A stretch of DNA of 64,000 nt from G963678445 sp963678445 (GTDB lineage Bacteria; Hydrogenedentota; Hydrogenedentia; Hydrogenedentales; G963678445). The translations under genes and the position numbers were made by a program. The notes under the pieces were generated by a model. It worked only from the letters and a program-made list of their open reading frames with translations. It had not been told where the DNA came from and did no database searches. Each line of letters starts with the position of its first letter. The stretch's first letter is position 1. The stretch spans positions 1,984,001 through 2,048,000 of the forward strand of contig OY782877.1 in the NCBI GenBank assembly GCA_963678445.1, in the 5' to 3' direction. This document shows positions 58,784-64,000 of the stretch, in pieces.

Positions 58784-59992
58784 TTAAGAGATAGTTATAG
58801 CTTTTTTATTCGTCTGGCGCGCTAGTTGGCGTTCGAGGCGGTTAATTTGTCGTTGTGCTCTTTGGGCCTGGGGGGAGCCGGGCTCGAGCGTTATCAGCGC
58901 CTGGTAGGTGTCGATGGCGGAGGCGAGATCTCCGGAGCGACGGTAGGACTCAGCGAGCTGTTGGTGAATTCTGACGTCGTTGGGACGTAGGCCAAGCGCG
59001 GCTTCGTACTGGTTTTGTGCTTCGAGCGGCATGCCGATTTTATCGTATACCCTCGCGAGATCGGCGAGTGCGTTGGGGTTTTCAGGAAGGATTTCGGCTA
59101 CTTGTTCGTAGTGCTGGCGGGCCGCCTGGAGCTTTCCTGTACGTCGATAGAAGTCGCCGAGGGCGCGATGTGCGTCGGGGGATTGAGGTGCCGCATTGAC
59201 CCAGTCCTGCAGGGACTGTCGTTCCTCGCGACGCATACCGAGTTTGCGCATCATGGTTGCGGTCATGGCGTAGCTGGGCAGGGCGTCGCCACTGAGTTGC
59301 TCGAATTGGTGCAGGGCGTCATAGGCTTGCGCATCCAGGCCCATTTTTTCGTAGGTTTGCGCCATCATGTAATAGGCCATGGGATCGTTGGGCAGGGCTT
59401 CCGCCCAGGCCTTGCATATCGCAAGACCTTCTTCGGTCATACCTGTTTTTTGGTGCAGTTGCGCGAGCAATTTATAGCTGTTTCGGTTGGTGGGATCGCT
59501 TTCGAGGCTTTCCTGAAGGAGCGCGAGGGCGCTATCGAAGTCGCCGGATTGAAAGGCGCGTTTGGCGCGGTTGACAAGTTGTTCGGCATGACGGCGCTCT
59601 TTTTCGGAGGCCTTGTCTTCCTTCCCTTTTTTGGATTGTTGGGCGTTTCTTGAGGTATGGGCATCCTCAAATTGTTCGATCATCAGGTCAAGCGCATCGG
59701 CCAGCCAGGTTTCCTGAGGGTCTGAATCGGTTTCCTGCTCGTTTTCTGCCTCTGAAAGTGTTTTCGAGGGGGAGGCGCTGTTTTTTTCCATGGCGGATAC
59801 GTCGGAATTATGGTCCGTTTTCTTGGGTGTTTCGCTGTAGACGGCGACATGGGGAGAAGCGGAAGGGGCGGGTGTGGCGTTAGAGGCGATAGCGGGGGTG
59901 TCATTTGGGGTGAAATCGAACCGGAAGAAAAACAGGAAGGGTAAAAGTATAATCAGGATGATGAAAAGAAGGATTACAGCTGCCCGTAACAT
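58784..59992 (-). CDS. membrane-anchored TPR-repeat protein
   Basis: This 402-residue protein has a single N-terminal transmembrane segment (AAVILLFIILIILLPFLFFF). A low-complexity Ser/Thr/Pro/acidic linker (about 30-130) follows, then about six TPR units from residue 140 to 385 with the usual W/Y..A..Y...G..A pattern (for example FQSGDFDSALALLQESLESD, MAYYMMAQTYEKMGLDAQA). TPR arrays scaffold protein complexes, probably on the periplasmic side here. It lies between the FemAB-like and epimerase genes on the same strand. The partner is unknown. Confidence 0.85.
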   Translation of the reverse strand: MLRAAVILLFIILIILLPFLFFFRFDFTPNDTPAIASNATPAPSASPHVAVYSETPKKTDHNSDVSAMEKNSASPSKTLSEAENEQETDSDPQETWLADALDLMIEQFEDAHTSRNAQQSKKGKEDKASEKERRHAEQLVNRAKRAFQSGDFDSALALLQESLESDPTNRNSYKLLAQLHQKTGMTEEGLAICKAWAEALPNDPMAYYMMAQTYEKMGLDAQAYDALHQFEQLSGDALPSYAMTATMMRKLGMRREERQSLQDWVNAAPQSPDAHRALGDFYRRTGKLQAARQHYEQVAEILPENPNALADLARVYDKIGMPLEAQNQYEAALGLRPNDVRIHQQLAESYRRSGDLASAIDTYQALITLEPGSPQAQRAQRQINRLERQLARQTNKKAITIS

Positions 59993-60073
59993 GACACAGA
60001 TATTCCTTTCAGTGGCCGGGTTGACGATACATCACAAAGTTTAATGGGAATCAGGAGCAAAGGGGATTATTCC

Positions 60074-61165
60074 TTATTTGTTGCGTAGTATCCATTTGTT
60101 GAGCTGATGGCGTACGAAGTAGTATACGTTGCGCAGGTGTTCGCCGGCGGCAATAGCAAAAGAACTGATCCAGCTTTCACAGGCTTGGAAGGGGCCGGCG
60201 TAGTCGACTTCGAATTCATCGGTATGCCCAACAAGTCCCTGTTTGAAACGGGTAATGCCAGGAGCGCCGATTTCATCGATACCTCCCAGATCGACTTGTT
60301 CAAAGCCTTGGGCTTTGAGGTCTTCCACCATGGTCCAGTAGACGGCATACATGGCGCGGTTCTTACGCCCTCTTTCAGCCGTGGCGGCCACCACACCGAC
60401 GGGTGTGTCGCCAATGCATGACATGGCCAGGGCGGCCATCGGTTCATCTTCAAACCAGGCGGAGTAAAAACGAAACTTGAGCTCTTGCGGCAGGTTTTTT
60501 TCGACGTTAATAAAGGGGGTGACATCGCCTCCTTTGACAAATTTCTGACGGCGGTGCATTTCTTCGAAGAGGGGCGGCATGATTTCGCACATGCTTTCAC
60601 CCTGGTCTACCCGGGTGGTGACGCTGCTGTTCCAGGCGCGTCGCAGATTTTTGCGCCAGCTTTGGCGTTGCTGTTTGTAAAGCTCGTCTTCTGTGGGATG
60701 GAGATCCCAATGGATGGTGCGCCGGTGATCGGCGGTGGCGGCGATGGTGAAGCCGTGTTGTTTCATGAGGTTTTCGATGGTGTGTTCTGCATCGTCGTAA
60801 TCGCGGGTAGTCAGGCGCAGCAGCCAGCCCCGTTTTTGGATGTATTCCTTGTACATGGCTTTGAGGAGCTGCGAGAGATTTTCCTGGTCTGGCGGTGTGG
60901 ACTGGGGGTGCCACATGGGGCCCCAGTGGACGAGGGCCGCGCCCCATTTGAGCAGACGCGGTGGCAGGCGCATGACCTGTGCTGCGGCGACAGGGGCGTC
61001 GTCTTTGTACAGTACGATGTGACTGAGATGGGCAGCGCCGCAACGCTCTTGGCCGTATTCCCAGGTTTGATAGAGCGAGGCGTCCGCGAATTTGTTAAGG
61101 ATCGATGTCCACGCGTCACGCGAAAGTGTTTTCACTTCTATTCGGTAAGGATTTGTTCCAGGCAC
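60074..61165 (-). CDS. FemAB/GNAT-like acyltransferase
   Basis: This 363-residue protein has the FemAB-type double-GNAT layout: SLYQTWEYGQ near residue 31 (the FemX/PEP-CTERM-associated FemAB opening), an N-domain GWLLRLTTRDYDD, the central QQRQSWRKNLRRA segment, and a C-domain with SAWFEDEPMAALAM and EQVDLGGI. Such proteins transfer an aminoacyl or acyl group, for example to peptidoglycan or exopolysaccharide precursors. The GTG start has AAGGAG upstream. It is first in the leftward surface-glycan series. The acyl donor is unknown. Confidence 0.85.
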   Translation of the reverse strand: MPGTNPYRIEVKTLSRDAWTSILNKFADASLYQTWEYGQERCGAAHLSHIVLYKDDAPVAAAQVMRLPPRLLKWGAALVHWGPMWHPQSTPPDQENLSQLLKAMYKEYIQKRGWLLRLTTRDYDDAEHTIENLMKQHGFTIAATADHRRTIHWDLHPTEDELYKQQRQSWRKNLRRAWNSSVTTRVDQGESMCEIMPPLFEEMHRRQKFVKGGDVTPFINVEKNLPQELKFRFYSAWFEDEPMAALAMSCIGDTPVGVVAATAERGRKNRAMYAVYWTMVEDLKAQGFEQVDLGGIDEIGAPGITRFKQGLVGHTDEFEVDYAGPFQACESWISSFAIAAGEHLRNVYYFVRHQLNKWILRNK

Positions 61166-61805
61166 AGTACATTTCTCCTTCGCCCAATGATCTATACCAT
61201 CCTTTTATAGCTTCTAGTGTAGCAAACCTGTTGCCCTGAAACGACCTCTTTTCCACGGCAGTGAAAATGTTAAAAAAACCAAACATTTTCGCCAGATTCA
61301 AAGTATAATGTAATTAAGTGGGCTGAAGCGCATTTTAGGGACAGGCCTCTTGGATGCCGCTACAGAAACGGGATTGTGCGGCGGGCCAGAACGGCGGAGT
61401 CGGTATATTAGACCACTGCAGGGGGTGCTGAGGTGATGTGTGAGAGAGATGCGATGGGCTATGCGGTGTTGCTAGTCAACGCGGTTGCGGGGGCGTGTTC
61501 CTGCGGCATGTCTCGTGGCGTTTTTACCCTCAGCAGGGATTCTTTTTTCAGGATAGCCGCTGGAAGGCCTCGTCCTGACAACTCCAGGTGTCAAAAAACT
61601 GACAGGTTGATAAGAATGCGTCAGTTGTCAATAATATATCGATTTGTCCCAGGGGCGCTTAGACAGAAAGGCAGGAAGAGTTTCGCCTTTATTTGTGGGC
61701 TAGTTGAAACGCGGGCGTAATAAAAACCCGCGATGTTGTGTTTCGGCATGGTAGTTGCACTTTATGCGACAGCCTAAGTCGAGTATAGCAACGAGGAGCA
61801 CGCTT
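61166..61805. other. 640-bp non-coding upstream region of the beta-helix gene
   Basis: It has a small open frame (61433-61720) with no ribosome site or coding look. It contains a cluster of TGACA/TGTCA half-sites at 61576-61630. GAGGAG lies just before the ATG at 61806. Confidence 0.45.
61576..61630. promoter_or_regulatory. cluster of TGACA/TGTCA half-sites
   Basis: TGACA at 61576 and TGTCA at 61589 form an inverted pair with 8-bp spacing. TGACA at 61600 and TGTCA at 61626 form a wider pair, with ACTGAC/GTCAGT also inverted. This resembles a repressor or activator binding array about 180 bp upstream of the beta-helix gene. Confidence 0.35.
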
Positions 61806-64000
61806 ATGATGAAGAGCAACGGTATTTGTACATGGCTCAGTATCGCCATCGTGATAGGGCTGACCCTAGTGATGGCGGGTACGGCAGACGCGGCAACGTA
61901 TTATGTCGACTCGAAAGCGGGTAACGACAGCAAAGATGGTTTGTCGCAAAGCACAGCGTGGAAAACGTTGGAGAAGGTGGGGAAGGCCAGTTTTTCCCCT
62001 GGTGATACGGTGCTTTTCAAGCGCGGCTCGGTATGGCGTGAAGGCGTGCGGGGTCTGGTATGGCCCTCATCGGGTGAAGCAGGAAAGCCCATCACGATAG
62101 ATGCGTATGGCGAGGGCGCCAAGCCGCTGATTTTGGGATCGGATCGGGTGACGGAGTGGAAGCAGGATGCGGGGACGAAGCAGCATTGGCGTTCGCCATC
62201 GTACCCGTGGACGTGGCATGTGGGCTTTCTTATGTTTGGCGAGCAGGTGCCGGTGCCGGTGGAGGGTAAGGACATTGGCTATATGGTGCTGCAGCCGTCG
62301 GATTTGGTACGCGAGGGGCAGTTCGCCTGGGATTGGGACACGCATCAGGTGGTGTTGTATTGTGAAAATGCAGCAGGTCCCAACGCGGTATGGCCGATTA
62401 TTGAGGTGGGGATTCGCGCGCGCAGCATCGAGTTTAATGGCGTGGGCTATGTCACCATGCGAAATATGGATTTGCGCTATGGTACGGCAGGCGGCGTGAC
62501 CATTAGCCAGGGTGCGCATCATATTCTCATTGAAGAATGTGCTGTTTCCTATGGCGGCGGTGGTGCAACAGGTTTTGCGTACCGTGCGGGGGATGTGATC
62601 AAGATTGATTCGAACGCACACGATATTACGGTGCGTAATTGCTCGGTTTCGCAGGCTTTCGATTATGGCTTGTCGGTAGAGACGTGGAGTTCGGATGAAC
62701 GCATCTACAACATCCTGGTAGAGAACAACCATTTTGATCGTTGTGCGGGCGGGATGAATATCACCCAACCGTATGCCAACGATGTGACCAATTGCCGTAT
62801 CTCGAATGTAACGTACCGCAACAACCTGATTACCAATATGGGCTATGGCTGGGCGACGCTGAATGGCGTTCCCGGCGGCCTGCGGCATTCAGGTTCTGGC
62901 GGCGGCATCTGGATTCTGGAGAATGCGGCGGAAAACAATTGGATAGAAAATATTGTCATCGAAGGCAATACCATTGAGCATTACGCGGGTACGGGACTTC
63001 ATTTTCAAAATGGCAGCTATACCGTACGCGGCAATATTCTGCGTGACGGCACCATGGAGTACGAAGAGAATACCTATATGGCCGCCATTGTGATTCACGG
63101 GGATGGGTATAACGAATCGGTGGGTGATGTAACGGGTACATTTTCACACAATGTGGTGGATACGGTTGCCGCCCCGGCATTCCTGTACATCAACAATACG
63201 CCGGAAACGGGCACAGCGAATGTGACGAATAACACGTTCTATAATTGCGGCACATCGACGCGCCCGTCGATACTCATGGTAAACGGCAGCGGTCTGGTGA
63301 TGAAAAACAACCTTGTTTTCGTATCGAGCGCCGACAAGGTCAGCTACCTGCTGCAAGTACCCAACACGGGCTATACCTTTGATTACAACAATTACTACAA
63401 ACCTTCTGGCGACCAGGTATGGATCTGGGGTTCAACCTTCGAGCGGGATGGCGTTTCCAGCTACACCAATTACAGCAAGCAGGATACAAATTCAACCTGG
63501 GTGAATCCGCTGTGCATCAACCCCGCTGGAGGTAATTTCCACTTGCAGAGCACTTCCCCATTGGTCAGTGCCGGCATATCGGTTGGCCTGACAACGGACA
63601 TCGAGGGCACGAAAATTCCTGCCGATGCGGTGAGTATCGGCGCGTATCAGTACAGCGAGAAAGCGCCGGATGAAGATACAACCAAACCGGTTATCGCGCT
63701 GCAGGGTGCAGCTGTGGTGACGTTGGAGGTGGGCAGCGCCTACACCGATGCCGGGGCAACGGCGTCGGATGATGTGGACGGGAATATTAGCGCGAACATT
63801 CAGGCCAACAGCACGGTGAACACGGCTGCTGTGGGTGCGTACACGGTTACGTACACGGTAAGTGATGCTGCGGGCAATGTCGCTACGCCGGTAGTGCGTA
63901 CAGTGAATTTGGTGGACACGACGCCTCCGGTTTTAACGCTGCAAGGTACTGCGGTAGTGACCGTGCAGGTGGGCAGTAGCTATAGCGACGCAGGCGCAAC
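61806..64000 (+). CDS. large secreted right-handed beta-helix protein with DUF5011-type repeats, truncated by window end
   Basis: About 731 residues are visible and the frame is still open at the edge. A signal peptide (SIAIVIGLTLVMAGTADA) is followed by ATYYVDSKAGNDSKDGLS, a common opening of parallel beta-helix polysaccharide-active proteins. Many N-rich turns (ITVRNCSVSQ, ILVENNHFD, IVIEGNTIEH, GTFSHNVVD) indicate the PbH1 helix between about residues 200 and 570. From about residue 625 an Ig-like DUF5011/HYR-type domain repeats (PVIALQGAAVVTLEVGSAY..DAGATA; PVLTLQGTAVVTVQVGSSY). It probably binds or cleaves a polysaccharide outside the cell. GAGGAG precedes the ATG. Confidence 0.87.
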   Translation, partial: MMKSNGICTWLSIAIVIGLTLVMAGTADAATYYVDSKAGNDSKDGLSQSTAWKTLEKVGKASFSPGDTVLFKRGSVWREGVRGLVWPSSGEAGKPITIDAYGEGAKPLILGSDRVTEWKQDAGTKQHWRSPSYPWTWHVGFLMFGEQVPVPVEGKDIGYMVLQPSDLVREGQFAWDWDTHQVVLYCENAAGPNAVWPIIEVGIRARSIEFNGVGYVTMRNMDLRYGTAGGVTISQGAHHILIEECAVSYGGGGATGFAYRAGDVIKIDSNAHDITVRNCSVSQAFDYGLSVETWSSDERIYNILVENNHFDRCAGGMNITQPYANDVTNCRISNVTYRNNLITNMGYGWATLNGVPGGLRHSGSGGGIWILENAAENNWIENIVIEGNTIEHYAGTGLHFQNGSYTVRGNILRDGTMEYEENTYMAAIVIHGDGYNESVGDVTGTFSHNVVDTVAAPAFLYINNTPETGTANVTNNTFYNCGTSTRPSILMVNGSGLVMKNNLVFVSSADKVSYLLQVPNTGYTFDYNNYYKPSGDQVWIWGSTFERDGVSSYTNYSKQDTNSTWVNPLCINPAGGNFHLQSTSPLVSAGISVGLTTDIEGTKIPADAVSIGAYQYSEKAPDEDTTKPVIALQGAAVVTLEVGSAYTDAGATASDDVDGNISANIQANSTVNTAAVGAYTVTYTVSDAAGNVATPVVRTVNLVDTTPPVLTLQGTAVVTVQVGSSYSDAGA

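Noticed and set aside
57618..58787. 389-residue plus-strand ORF opposite the epimerase gene
   Set aside because: The minus-strand frame has clear SDR motifs; the plus-strand frame is a GC-skew shadow rich in Val, Glu and Gly.
61433..61720. 95-residue ORF before the beta-helix gene
   Set aside because: No ribosome site, no domain, uneven composition, and it covers probable regulatory half-sites.

Overview
This looks like a chromosomal window from an environmental Gram-negative bacterium with a large secretome. It has many signal-peptide and lipobox proteins, a probable outer-membrane beta-barrel, surface-glycan genes, two 3-keto-disaccharide hydrolase (DUF1080) lipoproteins, a ceramidase-like enzyme, a beta-helix/DUF5011-type giant, and two secreted proteins with acidic EGEGE linkers and a paired EF-hand/dockerin-like C-terminal tail. 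I associate that mix with Hydrogenedentota or neighbouring PVC/Lentisphaerae-type lineages. There is no rRNA or universal marker here, so the phylum is inference only.

Layout. 1-3 kb: a truncated methyltransferase, a diacylglycerol-kinase-type lipid kinase, a HAD hydrolase and a left-handed beta-helix acyltransferase. 3.6-9.8 kb: a 2,047-residue glycine-rich PKD surface protein. 9.9-12.7 kb: a barrel-like protein, a lipoprotein and a secreted TIM-barrel isomerase. 13.4-15.9 kb: tandem paralogues of an unknown secreted family. 16-19.4 kb: methyltransferase, glycosyltransferase-TPR protein and isomerase. 19.8-22.9 kb: a self-processing fibre-like protein (S74 chaperone domain) and a small dockerin-like protein. 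22.9-30.2 kb: mutY, a secreted esterase, two DUF1080 lipoproteins and a glycosyltransferase. 30.2-42 kb: a STAS protein, two SGNH hydrolases, a GT-A glycosyltransferase coupled to miaA, a secreted serine protease, a ceramidase-like protein and a YegD-like Hsp70.

42.25-48.8 kb is a complete-looking type II-C CRISPR-Cas locus: 31 identical 36-bp repeats with 30 spacers of exactly 30 nt, then cas2, cas1 and a 1,056-residue Cas9. Each repeat carries a promoter-like element, and spacers 1 and 4 are identical. No convincing tracrRNA was found; the best place to look is the leader of cas9.

49-61 kb is a leftward run of glycan and envelope genes (GH4, WecA/TagO-like, DegT aminotransferase, WbqC-like, NDP-sugar epimerase, TPR, FemAB-like). 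It is interrupted at 53.8-57.3 kb by a visibly more AT-rich three-gene operon: a KAP P-loop NTPase, an unknown cysteine-rich protein and a terpenoid-cyclase-toroid-like protein. This resembles a horizontally acquired conflict or defence module and is the best candidate for an undescribed system. The window ends inside a large secreted beta-helix gene.

Across the first 37 kb at least eleven copies of one roughly 80-135-bp intergenic repeat occur in both orientations, in several places providing misleading upstream extensions of ORFs. A second dispersed element, a 15-19-bp-stem hairpin, recurs at gene ends.
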